From contig NZ_ALWO02000014.1 in assembly GCF_000295935.2 (NCBI RefSeq), positions 1 through 64,000 of the forward strand: a DNA stretch of 64,000 nt. Direction: 5' to 3'. This DNA comes from Indibacter alkaliphilus LW1. GTDB lineage: Bacteria; Bacteroidota; Bacteroidia; Cytophagales; Cyclobacteriaceae. Shown piece after piece: positions 40,919 through 51,299 of the stretch. A program made the position numbers and the translations under genes. The first letter of the stretch is position 1; every line of letters starts with the position of its first letter. The notes below the pieces were generated by a model. It saw only the letters and a list, made by a program, of their open reading frames with translations. It had not been told where the DNA came from and made no database searches.

Positions 40919-42037
40919 TTAATTTCTTTCGAAAACCCGAATGTAATCTACTACCATTTGCTGTGGAAATGAAGTACTGGCATTAGGATTTCCTGGCCAA
41001 TTACCCCCTACAGCTACATTGAGCAAAAAGAAAAACGGTTGCCTAAATTCATCCAAGGCGCTGGGGCGGATATCAATTTCATGAAAGGGATCATTATCTA
41101 AGAGCCAGATGATTTTTTCAGCATCCCAAATTATAGAAAACACATGGAAATTATCATTGAATATTCCCTCAGAGAGTGTTTTACTTCCTCCAAAATTGGC
41201 ATAGGATCCATTATTGTCCCAATGAACGGTTCCATGGGTGGTGTCATCTCTTCCGGACTGAGATCCGCCAATCATTTCCATAATATCGATCTCACCGCAA
41301 GCAGGCCATCCAACCTGGGGAATATTTTCGCCCATCATCCATACTGCCGGCCAGATCCCCTGCCCCTTAGGCAAAGCAGCCCTTACATCTATTCTTCCGT
41401 ATTGGAAAACTGCCTGTTCCTGGGTTTTGATTCTTGACGAACTATAGTTCTTTCCTCCTACAGCTTCTTCCTTAGCTTGGATAATCAAGTAGCCATCCCT
41501 TACAGTGGTATTTTCTCTCCTGTAAAACTGAAGCTCATTATTCCCCCAACCACATAGATTTGGACATCCGTCACCCAGTTCGTGTACCCAATGGGATGCC
41601 AGGCTATTTCCTTCGAATTCATCCTGCCAACTTAAAGTGTAGCCATCATATTCCAATGGGCTTTCATATCCCGTAGAGGGAATGCTAAGCCCTGAATTTG
41701 TTTCAGGAATTTCCACAGAAACAGTCTCTGTAATAAAATCGGACTCAGTAGCATGGGCCTGTACTGTAATCACATAAGTCCCTGGATTGCGGTAAGTGAA
41801 CCTTGCCTGATTCCCAGTGGCTCTTTCCGGTGCTTGATCACCCACTCCAAACCCTACTCTAAAGAAGTTCACATTGTCCGCACTAAAGCGAACCAAGACT
41901 TCCCCTCTTTCCAACTCCTCCACTTCGACTTGAAGATTTGAAGGCAATAAGACCATATCGTCCACTTCATCCTGACTGCAAGAATTACTCATCCAAGCAG
42001 CCAGGAAAAGAAGACCTATTAATTTAAATTTAGCCAT
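40919..42037 (-). CDS. GH16 family endo-beta-glucanase lipoprotein
   Basis: A 372-residue enzyme with a lipoprotein signal (lipobox WMSNSC, Cys20) from the ATG at 42037; ATG 42049 is an alternative. An N-terminal PKD-like beta domain covers about 32-111. The GH16 domain follows, with the catalytic signature GEIDIMEM giving nucleophile E249, D251 and acid/base E254. The WPAVWMMG and DYIRVFER blocks are family hallmarks and fit laminarinase-type (beta-1,3- or mixed-linkage) enzymes. It would be surface-exposed and cut the polysaccharide for import by the SusC/SusD pair. Last gene of the operon. Confidence 0.9.
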   Translation of the reverse strand: MAKFKLIGLLFLAAWMSNSCSQDEVDDMVLLPSNLQVEVEELERGEVLVRFSADNVNFFRVGFGVGDQAPERATGNQARFTYRNPGTYVITVQAHATESDFITETVSVEIPETNSGLSIPSTGYESPLEYDGYTLSWQDEFEGNSLASHWVHELGDGCPNLCGWGNNELQFYRRENTTVRDGYLIIQAKEEAVGGKNYSSSRIKTQEQAVFQYGRIDVRAALPKGQGIWPAVWMMGENIPQVGWPACGEIDIMEMIGGSQSGRDDTTHGTVHWDNNGSYANFGGSKTLSEGIFNDNFHVFSIIWDAEKIIWLLDNDPFHEIDIRPSALDEFRQPFFFLLNVAVGGNWPGNPNASTSFPQQMVVDYIRVFERN

Positions 42038-42051
42038 TGCTAAAATCATTA

Positions 42052-43518
42052 TTATTCATTTGGTACTAGGACAAAAGTCCACCAAACGCCACCATCATTG
42101 GTGATATCAATTGTTAATGTAAGTTCTTTTGATTCAGGATCATAATCCAAAACATCATAAGTCACTGACGCATTTTCATTTGGTGGCCCTTGCTCATATT
42201 CTCCACCGTTGAATGCTTTGGCCAATACAACAAATGCACCTGTTCCGGTTACAGTGATTTTTGGCCTTGTACTTCCTTCACCCGGAGTAAATTCGAAACT
42301 ATGAACTCCTGAACCCCATGCTTCACCTGGTGTGCCTTCAAGGTTAGATTCATCCTGACACCCTTCCTCACTTACTCCCATGTAAAACTCGGCAAAAATA
42401 TCACCTTGGGTATCGTATTCATAAGTACCATCTTCGCTGAATATATACAAGTCATTGAACAGACAAGCTCTTTCATCTGAAATATCATTTCCATTTGGGA
42501 AAAATGAATCGTTTCCAGGAGCAGGACCTACACCAAATGCCCCAGCTGCAGACTTCAATGTCCAAGCCTGAGTACCATCTCCTATCAAATCTTCAAAATT
42601 AAAATTGACATCGCTTGGCTCTTCCTCCTGAACATCTTCTCCACTGTCAAATCCAGCTGGAATCAGACGGATATACCAAGCAAGTTCCTCATTGGCCTGA
42701 TCTATATATCTCAAAAACATTTCATTTTCTTCCAGATTCACAATCTGATAAGTGGTACCTCCGGCAAAATATCCCAAGAAACCTCCTTCTGAAATTCTTA
42801 ACTCGTCAAAACCATTTTCTACCTCCGTGTAAGACCAAGTCAATCCATCCGGTGCTTCATAAGGAGCAGACAAGTCTCCAACTCCCGGATCAAAAGCACC
42901 TGGGAAATTTGGACCCTGAGCTTCATTCAAATATACAAACCCGTTGGTTTCCATATTGAAACCGAAATTATCCAAAAAGAAAGTATATCTATCTGTGTAC
43001 ATTCCGCTTCCCCTTTTTTCATTTGCCTGAGCTGCATACCACTCTGGGAAGTCACCTGCCTGAGATGGGTTCGGACCTACTCCAAAATGACCCACCCGAG
43101 CTGAATCTATCACCCAGGTTCTACCTTCTATGGCATTGATTCCTCCTGTCAAGATATTGAAAATAGGACTATCCAAAAGTGTTGGGTCGGTCTGGTCTAT
43201 CACAATATCTTGACTAAAAGAAGCACTACCAGCTGCGTTGAATACGGTAAGCGTTACAGTGTAAGTACCCTCGTTAGGGTAAGTTCCGGTTACAGTCCTA
43301 CCCTCTACAGTGGTACCATTTCCAAGATCCCATTGCATTCTGAAAAACTCCCTGTCTGCGGTGAAATTGACAATATTGGGGTTTTCACTTGTTGGTTCTA
43401 CGCTAAAAGTAGCGTCTTCTGAAGTAGGTGGAAGATCTTCGATGTTTTGTTCATCCACACAGGCCGCCATGACCACAAAAGGCAGCACTACTAGTAAGTA
43501 CTTAAGTAATTTTCTCAT
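42052..43518 (-). CDS. PKD-domain lipoprotein, surface glycan-binding candidate
   Basis: A 488-residue lipoprotein (lipobox VVMAAC at about 14-19) with a PKD domain (about 38-108, WDLGNGTTVEGRTVTGTYPN) and two long acidic repeats of about 160-180 residues with similar starts (INAIEGRTWVIDSARVGHFG; GDGTQAWTLKSAAGAFG). The position after SusD and before GH16 is that of SusE/F-like surface glycan-binding proteins, which help capture the substrate. The two repeats are internally related, suggesting duplication. Glycan specificity not predictable. Confidence 0.75.
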   Translation of the reverse strand: MRKLLKYLLVVLPFVVMAACVDEQNIEDLPPTSEDATFSVEPTSENPNIVNFTADREFFRMQWDLGNGTTVEGRTVTGTYPNEGTYTVTLTVFNAAGSASFSQDIVIDQTDPTLLDSPIFNILTGGINAIEGRTWVIDSARVGHFGVGPNPSQAGDFPEWYAAQANEKRGSGMYTDRYTFFLDNFGFNMETNGFVYLNEAQGPNFPGAFDPGVGDLSAPYEAPDGLTWSYTEVENGFDELRISEGGFLGYFAGGTTYQIVNLEENEMFLRYIDQANEELAWYIRLIPAGFDSGEDVQEEEPSDVNFNFEDLIGDGTQAWTLKSAAGAFGVGPAPGNDSFFPNGNDISDERACLFNDLYIFSEDGTYEYDTQGDIFAEFYMGVSEEGCQDESNLEGTPGEAWGSGVHSFEFTPGEGSTRPKITVTGTGAFVVLAKAFNGGEYEQGPPNENASVTYDVLDYDPESKELTLTIDITNDGGVWWTFVLVPNE

Positions 43519-43534
43519 AATTAATTGATTTTGG

Positions 43535-45004
43535 TTAATATCCTGGGTTTTGTCTCCAATTGCCTCCTGCGAGGTCTATTTCTACTTGAGGTATAGGGAA
43601 AAGCTCATGCTTTCCGGTTTGAAATCCTTCAATTTCCTGGGCAGCCTGGCCCGTACGGACCAAGTCCCAAAAGCGGTAGCCTTCTCCCGAAAGCTCCAGT
43701 CTTCTTTCTCTCAAAATATCATTGATTAAGGATTGTCCCGTACTGTTAATGAGTGGCATACCCACCCTCTCTCTGACTTTGTTGAGTTCAGTCCTGGCTC
43801 TGGCATCATTTCCTGTTCTTGCAAATGCCTCTGCAGCCATCAACAGAACATCGGCATACCTGATTACCCTATAGTTCAAAGGACTGGTCAGGTCATCATC
43901 CGGCAAGCCTCTTTCGTCTGCTCTTTTGATGTATTTGTTATTGTAATAGCCTGTATGACCACCTCCTCCGATGGCATAGTTAATATTTCCCGGGTTGGGC
44001 TGGACTGCGATAAATGCCTCGATGTCCAAAATAGTAGCCTCTCTCCTAGGGTCTGCCGGATCAAAATAATCATACAAGTCCTGAGTAGGTAGATTGTAAC
44101 TGTTCCCATCTGCATAAAAAGGCCCGTTGTACTGCCTGATACCATGAAAACCTACAGCCAGATTTCCTTGAAGACATACAAAACAACCATAATCCCCACC
44201 CTGAGCACCTGAATACTGAATGGTGAATACATCTTCATTGACATTTTGGTTGATTACATAAAACAAAGAAGCATAATCTTCAAACAGCCCATAACCGGCC
44301 TGATTGGTCGTGATCAGTTCATCCAGAACCTGAGCTGCCTCACCGTATTTGCTCTGGTAAAGTAAAACTTTGCCCAGCAGGGCCAATGCCGCTCCTTTGG
44401 TAATCCTTCCTGTTTCCGGATCAGTCCAGTTAAGGGTGTTGATGGCCCTGTTCAGATCGGCTTCAATTTGAGCATATATCTGCTCTTTTGGGGTTCTGTC
44501 TATTCTTTGGATCTCGCTGATCGCAATTCTCCTATCAACGATCAAAGGCATATCCCCAAAGTAGGTGACCAAATTGAAGTAATAATAAGCTCTTAGGAAG
44601 GCTGCTTCTGCCAAGAGCTTGTCTTTTCCATTGAAGTCCAGGTTGTCCTGGAATTCAAAAATATAATTAGCCCTGGCAATCCCAGTATAATTGAAGCGCA
44701 TAACATCCCTAAGCTCGGCATTCTCTCCCCCATGAACCATATTCTGAATATCATGAAGCCCTTGTGTATCGGTCACTGATTCACCTCCTGCTATGGAATT
44801 ATCTGAAGCTATTTCACCGATCCAAATCTGCAAGTATGCAGTTTGCATGAGATCATAAGCTCCAATCAGTGCTCTTTGATAATCTTCCTCTGTATTGAAG
44901 AAATTTTCTGCATCCTGAGTAAACTCAGGGTCTATATCCAGCAATTGGTCACATGACATGGTCATCGCCATGAGTACCGAACAGATTATGAGTATTTTTT
45001 TCAT
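43535..45004 (-). CDS. SusD/RagB-like outer-membrane lipoprotein
   Basis: A 489-residue lipoprotein with a lipobox (SVLMAMTMSC) and the SusD fold: N-terminal LDIDPEFTQDAENFF, TPR-like helices (EEDYQRALIGAYDLM), and the C-terminal LFPIPQVEIDL and NWRQNPGY end. It binds the glycan at the cell surface and forms the lid of the SusC channel. The stop of SusC lies four bases upstream, so the two are translated together. Gene symbol not assigned because it is a homologue, not the starch SusD. Confidence 0.92.
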   Translation of the reverse strand: MKKILIICSVLMAMTMSCDQLLDIDPEFTQDAENFFNTEEDYQRALIGAYDLMQTAYLQIWIGEIASDNSIAGGESVTDTQGLHDIQNMVHGGENAELRDVMRFNYTGIARANYIFEFQDNLDFNGKDKLLAEAAFLRAYYYFNLVTYFGDMPLIVDRRIAISEIQRIDRTPKEQIYAQIEADLNRAINTLNWTDPETGRITKGAALALLGKVLLYQSKYGEAAQVLDELITTNQAGYGLFEDYASLFYVINQNVNEDVFTIQYSGAQGGDYGCFVCLQGNLAVGFHGIRQYNGPFYADGNSYNLPTQDLYDYFDPADPRREATILDIEAFIAVQPNPGNINYAIGGGGHTGYYNNKYIKRADERGLPDDDLTSPLNYRVIRYADVLLMAAEAFARTGNDARARTELNKVRERVGMPLINSTGQSLINDILRERRLELSGEGYRFWDLVRTGQAAQEIEGFQTGKHELFPIPQVEIDLAGGNWRQNPGY

Positions 45005-45008
45005 GTGT

Positions 45009-48000
45009 TTAGAATCTAAAGTTTACTCCCCCCATGATTGATCTTGCCTGTGGATAAATACCATTATCAACACCTGCAAAAAGCGGATTTCCTGACCCTA
45101 CATCAGGATCGAAACCCATGTAGCGGGTCAGTGTCACCAAATTGTTGGCAGCGATGTAAAAGCGAACGGATTGAATTTTCATCTTTTGACTAAGCTCTCC
45201 CGGCAAGGTGTAACCTACCTGTACATTTCTTAATCTGGCAAATGATCCATCTTCAACATAAAAATCTGAGAAAACTGTATTCCTTGTGTTTCCCGTTGTA
45301 ACTCTCGGAACCTCATTGCTTGTTCCGGGCCCTGTCCACCTGTTGAGGTAATAGCTTAATTGATTGGCATAAGGCTGTTGCCTTTCATAATTCCTGATGA
45401 TGTCCTGACCCAAAGCAGCGTAAATATTGGCCGATACATCAAAGCCTTTGAAGTCTACAGCTAAATTCAAACCCATAATCACATCTGGAATTGGAGAGCC
45501 TACAAAAGTCCTGTCCGAATCATTGCTGAAGCTGATACTTCCATCTCCATTTTGATCTACAAACCTCAAGTCACCCGGCCTAGCACCTGACTGACTTACC
45601 GGACTATTGGCAATTTCTTCTTGGGTCTGGAAAATACCGTCTGTCTGATAGCCTATAAAATACCCTATTGGGAATCCTTTCTGAAAACGGGTTGCAACGT
45701 TGCCCCCTACACCAAAGGCTGCTCCAGGAATAAAGTCAAAGCCTTCCGGAACTCTAGTTACCTCATTCCTCAAGAAAGTAACATTATAATCAACTCTGAA
45801 ATTGACTCCTGAACTCCTTCGGGTGCTGTAACCTATCTCAAGCTCTATACCTTTATTAGTAACATTCCCCGCATTGATCACTGGAGGAAATCCGCCAGCA
45901 CCATATGAACCTAAAAGTGCAGAAACCGCTGGCTGGAACAGTAGGTCTCTGGTGTCTTTGATAAAGTAATTGGCTGTGAAGTCAACATTACCCAACAAAG
46001 TGAAATCTACACCAATATTGGTCTGGTAAGTGGTTTCCCATTTCAAATCAGGATTGCTGGTAGCACCGATAGCAGCTCCATTGACAATTAGGTCATTGAA
46101 AACATATCTACCAAGCCCATTCATGAGACCTCTGTACCTGAACAAGCCTATCTGATCATTGCCTGAAATCCCAAAACTCGCCCTTAGCTTCAAAAAGTCT
46201 ATTGCTGAAGAGGAAAAGAATGATTCTTCTGAAATCAACCAAGCTCCTGAAACCGCAGGGAAATAGCCAATCCTGTTGTTTGGTCCAAAATTAGTTGATC
46301 CATCTCGTCTCAGGATACCGGAAATAAGATACCTACCTTGGTAATCATATTCTCCCCTGACAAATACAGATGTCAATCTCTGTCTGGCTTGAAAAGAACC
46401 TACATTGTTCAAAAACCCTCCAGGTGCTTGATTAGCAGAAATATCGGCCAATTCTAAAGAATTATTCGGGATATTGAATCCAACTCCGTTTAACCCAAGA
46501 CTTCTATTTCCCAAATAAGAAACACCTACCATACTTTTTACCCTATGGTCTTCTTGGAAAGTCCTGTCATAATTTAAGAATGCTTCAAAATTATAGTCCA
46601 AAAATGTGTTTCTCGACTCATTGACAGAAGCTCCTCTTTCTATATCCAACTCTCCGATATTGACAATCACAGGATCCAAGTTGGCATTTCTTGCTGTATT
46701 GGCAAATTTCCCAGTACCATACCAAACCAAAGGATTGAAAGCTTTCGAATCCACCAAAGCAAAATTATAACCCGCTCTTCCGGTCAGTGTAAAAAAAGGA
46801 TTGATATTGTAAGTGAGCTCTTCTTTACCAACCAGCTTATTTACAAAAGTTTCATTGTATGTATTTTCTATTTGTGCTACAGGGTTGATGATGTCATTGA
46901 CCAAATCCAAGTACGAATAGCGTCCATCCACAAAAATCGGTTCTGTAGGGTAAGCGTTTACTGCATTGAAAAGTACTGAACCTATACCTCCTTGCGCAAT
47001 ACCGCTACTTTGCTCATGGGTATAAAGCAAAACATTTGTCAGCCTTACTTTTGGAGCGATTTCTGTGCTGAAGTTTATTCTTGCATTGTATCGCTCAAAA
47101 CTGGCCTTGGGTCCACCTATAATACCTTGCTGTGCAAAATAAGACCCGCCAATAGAGTAAGATGTCTTCTCGGAGCCACCTGTGGCCGTCAGGTTATATT
47201 CCTGAATGGGTGCCTCCTGAAAAACTTCCTGTTGCCAGTTTGTCCCTTCTCCTAGTTCAGTATTGTTAAATGGTCTACCAAGTCCACCAGCGGCAAAGGC
47301 TTCATTTTTCAATACGGCATACTGTCGGGCATTCAACATGTCCAATTGCTTGGCAGTTTGTTGCACTCCGTAGTAAGCACTAAAATCCAGGCTCGCCCGA
47401 CTATTGAGAGTTCCTTTTTTGGTTTCAATTAAAATAACCCCGTTTGCAGCACGTACTCCATATATTCCTGCCGTTCCATCTTTAAGAACATTAACAGACT
47501 CAATATCATTGGGATTCAAAGCATTGAGACCGGCAGCATCATAAATGACACCATCAACAAGGATTAAAGGATCATTTTCTCCAAATGTCCCAATTCCTCT
47601 GATACGAATATTGGAAGTTCCCCCAGGAGCACCTGAATTGGTAGAAATATTCACACCTGCTATCTGACCTTGCAAGGCCTGGTCCAGCCTGGGCATATTC
47701 ATCTTTGTAATATTGTCTCCTTTGACCTGAGATACAGCTCCTGTCAATTCCTTTTTCGTGGCAGTACCATACCCCACTACGATGACCTCTCCCAAAGAAG
47801 ACAGTTCTGATTCAAGCTGCACATTAATTACGGAAGCCGCCCCGACTTTAATTACCTGTGTTTTGAAGCCTATAAAACTTATCCGAAGTTCTTCACCTTC
47901 AGAAACTGCCAGGCTATACTCACCTTCAATATCGGTGACGGTACCAGCGGTAGTACCTACTTTAAGAATGCTTACTCCCGGCAATGGTTCTCCTCCTTCA

Positions 48001-48089
48001 TCTACTATTCGGCCTGAAATGTTTTTTGTTTGAGCCGAAACTGAAAGCTGGAACATTATGCTGAGTAAGAAGCATAAAACTGTTCTCAT
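45009..48089 (-). CDS. SusC/RagA-like TonB-dependent outer-membrane channel
   Basis: A 1026-residue protein with a signal peptide, a CarboxypepD_reg domain (NISGRIVDEGGEPLPGVSIL), a plug domain (VIVVGYGTATKKELTGAVSQ; NIRIRGIGTFGENDPLILVD) and a long beta-barrel ending MGGVNFRF. These are the hallmarks of SusC-type importers of oligosaccharides. First gene of the operon SusC-SusD-PKD-GH16. The 250-base gap upstream, shared with the divergent regulator gene, holds three copies of an 11-bp repeat that may be the binding sites of that regulator. Confidence 0.93.
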   Translation of the reverse strand: MRTVLCFLLSIMFQLSVSAQTKNISGRIVDEGGEPLPGVSILKVGTTAGTVTDIEGEYSLAVSEGEELRISFIGFKTQVIKVGAASVINVQLESELSSLGEVIVVGYGTATKKELTGAVSQVKGDNITKMNMPRLDQALQGQIAGVNISTNSGAPGGTSNIRIRGIGTFGENDPLILVDGVIYDAAGLNALNPNDIESVNVLKDGTAGIYGVRAANGVILIETKKGTLNSRASLDFSAYYGVQQTAKQLDMLNARQYAVLKNEAFAAGGLGRPFNNTELGEGTNWQQEVFQEAPIQEYNLTATGGSEKTSYSIGGSYFAQQGIIGGPKASFERYNARINFSTEIAPKVRLTNVLLYTHEQSSGIAQGGIGSVLFNAVNAYPTEPIFVDGRYSYLDLVNDIINPVAQIENTYNETFVNKLVGKEELTYNINPFFTLTGRAGYNFALVDSKAFNPLVWYGTGKFANTARNANLDPVIVNIGELDIERGASVNESRNTFLDYNFEAFLNYDRTFQEDHRVKSMVGVSYLGNRSLGLNGVGFNIPNNSLELADISANQAPGGFLNNVGSFQARQRLTSVFVRGEYDYQGRYLISGILRRDGSTNFGPNNRIGYFPAVSGAWLISEESFFSSSAIDFLKLRASFGISGNDQIGLFRYRGLMNGLGRYVFNDLIVNGAAIGATSNPDLKWETTYQTNIGVDFTLLGNVDFTANYFIKDTRDLLFQPAVSALLGSYGAGGFPPVINAGNVTNKGIELEIGYSTRRSSGVNFRVDYNVTFLRNEVTRVPEGFDFIPGAAFGVGGNVATRFQKGFPIGYFIGYQTDGIFQTQEEIANSPVSQSGARPGDLRFVDQNGDGSISFSNDSDRTFVGSPIPDVIMGLNLAVDFKGFDVSANIYAALGQDIIRNYERQQPYANQLSYYLNRWTGPGTSNEVPRVTTGNTRNTVFSDFYVEDGSFARLRNVQVGYTLPGELSQKMKIQSVRFYIAANNLVTLTRYMGFDPDVGSGNPLFAGVDNGIYPQARSIMGGVNFRF

Positions 48090-48154
48090 AAATTTTGGAT
48101 TTATTGTTTACTGAGAGCAATCAACTCAAAGGGTGCTCATAATCAAAAAATCAA

Positions 48155-48296
48155 ACTACATCAATACTACATCAATACTGTAATTATCATTTCACAAAAA
48201 CTCTACAAAATGATTCAAAATACGCTATATAGGCATTTAAGAGACATTTCTATTTCCTTGAAAAAATACTGCTTTTAGAAAAACAACTACATCAAT
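48155..48296. promoter_or_regulatory. three copies of ACTACATCAAT between SusC and its regulator
   Basis: The exact 11-mer ACTACATCAAT occurs at 48155-48165, immediately again at 48166-48176, and at 48286-48296. The first two are head-to-tail and about one helical turn apart. They lie in the gap between divergent susC-like and regulator genes, where the regulator is expected to bind. Sequence is seen; function is inferred. Confidence 0.65.
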
Positions 48297-48339
48297 TTAT
48301 ATTTTTACTACCTTAGGCCTTCTATCAATTTGAATTGGC

Positions 48340-51222
48340 ATGTATAGGTATCTTTTACTGCTATTTTCCATTTTCTTTACTGTTTTTACCCAAGCTCAAC
48401 AACTTGGCCTTCCCTTCTCTAAATTTTACTCAAGCCAAGAATATCAAGGGGGAATCCAGAACTTTCAGATAAGTCAGAGTGCTTCGGGATTGGTCTATGT
48501 GGCAAATAATTTTGGTCTTTTGGAATATGATGGTACTGACTGGAGAAGATACTCCTTACCAAATAGCACCAAAATCAGGAGTATTTACATAGACAGTGAG
48601 GAAAAAATTTTCGCCTCAGGACAAGGAGAATTTGGTTATTTCTATCCAGGTGAAAATGGTAATTTGGCATTTCAGTCCCTTGTCAACAAATTACCTGAAA
48701 ACACCAGAAGTCTGGATGAAATCTGGAAAATATTCCACATTCATCAGTCTCTGATTTTCTGTACAGTAAACAGTATCTTTGTATTTTCAGAAAATCTAGA
48801 CCTAAACTACACCTTGGAAAGTCTTAGCTCTTTTGAGACTTTTCACGTTTCAAACAATCAGCTTTTTATACAGGACAGAGAACAGGGCTTGTTGAAATTG
48901 GAAAATTCAGATCTTGTTCAGGTAGATAAAAAGAATTTTTTCCGTGACAAAACCATCACAGGAATTCTCAATCTTGTCCAAGGCAGAAATCTGATTTTCA
49001 CTAGGGATCATGGAGTTTTTGTACATGATGAACAAAGTACTTTACCTTGGAGCGCAATTAAAAACCAACAAATCCAGCAAATCAATCAGGTCAGACGTTT
49101 GAAAAACGGAGAGATCGCTATCGGTACACAAAATGACGGAGTTTACATTCTCAGTGACACAGGTGAGCAGCTATTGCACATGGATAAGAACACAGGTATG
49201 CAGAATAATACCATTCTATCCATTTTTGAAGATGTTTCCGGAAATCTCTGGTTAGGGCACAACAATGGTATCAGCCTACTGGAAATGAGCCTGCCTTTTA
49301 GGTTGATTGATCAATTTTCAGAACTGACTGGCACTGGCTATTATGCCATGGTGAGTGATGGGCAAGCCTATTACGGGACAAATAATGGGCTTTTTGTCCA
49401 AGACTTACAGAGAAATACCGGGATTAAATTTATTCCAAAATCCGAGGGCCAGGTTTACCAGGTTAAAAACATTTACAATCATATCTTACTTGCCCATAAT
49501 GATGGGGCTTTTGAAATTAAAAATGGAATAGCTAATCAGTTAACCGATATACAGGGCGTTTGGAATTTCCTGCCTTTGAAAGAAAATCCTGGATATATTC
49601 TTTCAGGCACTTATTCAGGTTTGATCGTATTCAAAAAAGAGGGAGACAAAGTCAACTTTTCCCATCAGGTGGAAGGATTTCAGGAATCTTCCAGAATCAT
49701 GCAGCAGGACAATGAAGGTAATATCTGGATGACACATGGCTACAAGGGAGTCTATAAAATCAAACTTTCTGAAGACCTTAAATCAGCTGAAGTGAGTTTT
49801 TATGGAGTAGAAAAAGGATTGCCGACCAATTTATTGATTTCAGTCTGGCAAGTAAACGACAGACTTGTATTTACAACTGAGTATGGAGTATATACTTACA
49901 ATTCTGAAACTGACAGGTTTGAAAAAGATCCTTTTTTCATAGATTATTTCGGGACTGAATTTCTCGTCACAAGTTTGATCGAAGATCCCATTGGGAACAT
50001 CTTTTACATCGGAGAAAATGAGGCCGGTGTATTAGAAAATCAAATCAACGGAGCCTTTGTCAAAAACCATCAAATATTCAATAAAATCATCCCATTTCTC
50101 AATGACGATTTGCAAAATGTATCTCTACTCGGTTCAAATGAAGCTTTGTTTGCAGCCAATGAAGGTTTTATTTGGTACAAGCTCGAAAGGAATAAACGTA
50201 CTTCTGCATCTTCATTTCCTACATTGATCAGAGCAGTCTATTTGACAGGTCTTGCTGATTCCCTTATAAATTTGAGGAAAAATCCAATTCAAAATTCTTA
50301 CGAAAGTTCAGATCCCTCCCTATATAAACATCAATTTGATTACGGTTCGGCCAATATTCGCTTTGAGTTTACAAATCCAATTCCAAACCAAGAGAACACT
50401 ACACTTTTCCAAACTTGGCTGGAAGGATTGGAGGAAGATTTTGGTGAATGGAGCACCAAAAGGGAAAAAGCCTTCACCAATCTGCGTGAGGGAAGTTACA
50501 CATTCCATGTAAGGAGCAGAAATATTTATGGCCAGCTTTCTTCAGAAGATACATTTTCATTTGAGGTATTCCCTCCTTGGTACAGAAGCATCTGGGCCTA
50601 TCTATGCTACTTCGTTTTTGCAATGGTAATTCTATATTTTACTTTCAAATATGTAGATAAGCGTTATCAAAAGAAAACCAAAGCCATTACAGCGAAGCAA
50701 AAAGAAGTCATAGAAGCCAAGGAATCTGCTCTCATTAATTCAAAAGAGGAAATTGAAAGGTTGAAAACAGAGAAACTTCAGGCAGAAATTCAAAGCAAAA
50801 ACAAAGAATTGGCATCGGCAACCATGCACCTGCTCAATAAAAACGGCTTTATAGACCATACTAAAAACCAATTGGGTACTATAGTCAAAAAAAGCAAAAA
50901 TCAAGAGGTCAAAAATGAAATACAAAAAGTCATACACAATATTGACCGAAACATTGCCGGCGATAAAGATTGGGAACAGTTTGAAATCCACTTCGATCAA
51001 GTGCACGGTGACTTTATGAGCCGATTCAAATCTGAGTTTTCCAATCTTAGTCCTCAGGAAATCAAATTAAGCGCCTATTTGAGAATGAACCTTTCTTCCA
51101 AAGAAATTGCATACCTGATGAATATCAGTACGCGAGGGGTAGAAATCTCCAGATACAGGTTGCGCAAAAAACTCGAACTCCAACGATCTGAAAACCTACA
51201 GGAGTTTATCCTTAAATTCTAA
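48340..51222 (+). CDS. two-component-regulator-propeller / HTH transcriptional regulator of the glucan locus
   Basis: A 960-residue protein: signal or membrane anchor at the N-terminus, two seven-bladed propeller-like halves (GNLWLGHNNGISLLEM and GNIWMTHGYKGVYKI are typical blades), a Y_Y_Y immunoglobulin-like domain (about 650-740), one membrane segment (about 755-775), a coiled coil and a C-terminal LuxR-type HTH (SSKEIAYLMNISTRGVEISR). It lacks a histidine-kinase or receiver domain, so it is not a hybrid two-component sensor but a one-protein, membrane-spanning regulator. It faces the divergent SusC operon, which it most likely controls when oligosaccharide binds the propeller. Confidence 0.85.
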   Translation: MYRYLLLLFSIFFTVFTQAQQLGLPFSKFYSSQEYQGGIQNFQISQSASGLVYVANNFGLLEYDGTDWRRYSLPNSTKIRSIYIDSEEKIFASGQGEFGYFYPGENGNLAFQSLVNKLPENTRSLDEIWKIFHIHQSLIFCTVNSIFVFSENLDLNYTLESLSSFETFHVSNNQLFIQDREQGLLKLENSDLVQVDKKNFFRDKTITGILNLVQGRNLIFTRDHGVFVHDEQSTLPWSAIKNQQIQQINQVRRLKNGEIAIGTQNDGVYILSDTGEQLLHMDKNTGMQNNTILSIFEDVSGNLWLGHNNGISLLEMSLPFRLIDQFSELTGTGYYAMVSDGQAYYGTNNGLFVQDLQRNTGIKFIPKSEGQVYQVKNIYNHILLAHNDGAFEIKNGIANQLTDIQGVWNFLPLKENPGYILSGTYSGLIVFKKEGDKVNFSHQVEGFQESSRIMQQDNEGNIWMTHGYKGVYKIKLSEDLKSAEVSFYGVEKGLPTNLLISVWQVNDRLVFTTEYGVYTYNSETDRFEKDPFFIDYFGTEFLVTSLIEDPIGNIFYIGENEAGVLENQINGAFVKNHQIFNKIIPFLNDDLQNVSLLGSNEALFAANEGFIWYKLERNKRTSASSFPTLIRAVYLTGLADSLINLRKNPIQNSYESSDPSLYKHQFDYGSANIRFEFTNPIPNQENTTLFQTWLEGLEEDFGEWSTKREKAFTNLREGSYTFHVRSRNIYGQLSSEDTFSFEVFPPWYRSIWAYLCYFVFAMVILYFTFKYVDKRYQKKTKAITAKQKEVIEAKESALINSKEEIERLKTEKLQAEIQSKNKELASATMHLLNKNGFIDHTKNQLGTIVKKSKNQEVKNEIQKVIHNIDRNIAGDKDWEQFEIHFDQVHGDFMSRFKSEFSNLSPQEIKLSAYLRMNLSSKEIAYLMNISTRGVEISRYRLRKKLELQRSENLQEFILKF

Positions 51223-51299
51223 ATTCTCTCAAGTCAAAAAAATCCATCTCTTTAAATAAAAGGGGCGGATGAGTTTATCGGATCCAAAAAAACCAAACG

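Noticed and set aside
48340-51222. hybrid two-component sensor
   Set aside because: The propellers and Y_Y_Y domain fit, but no HisKA, ATPase or receiver motif is present; the C-terminus is a LuxR-type HTH.
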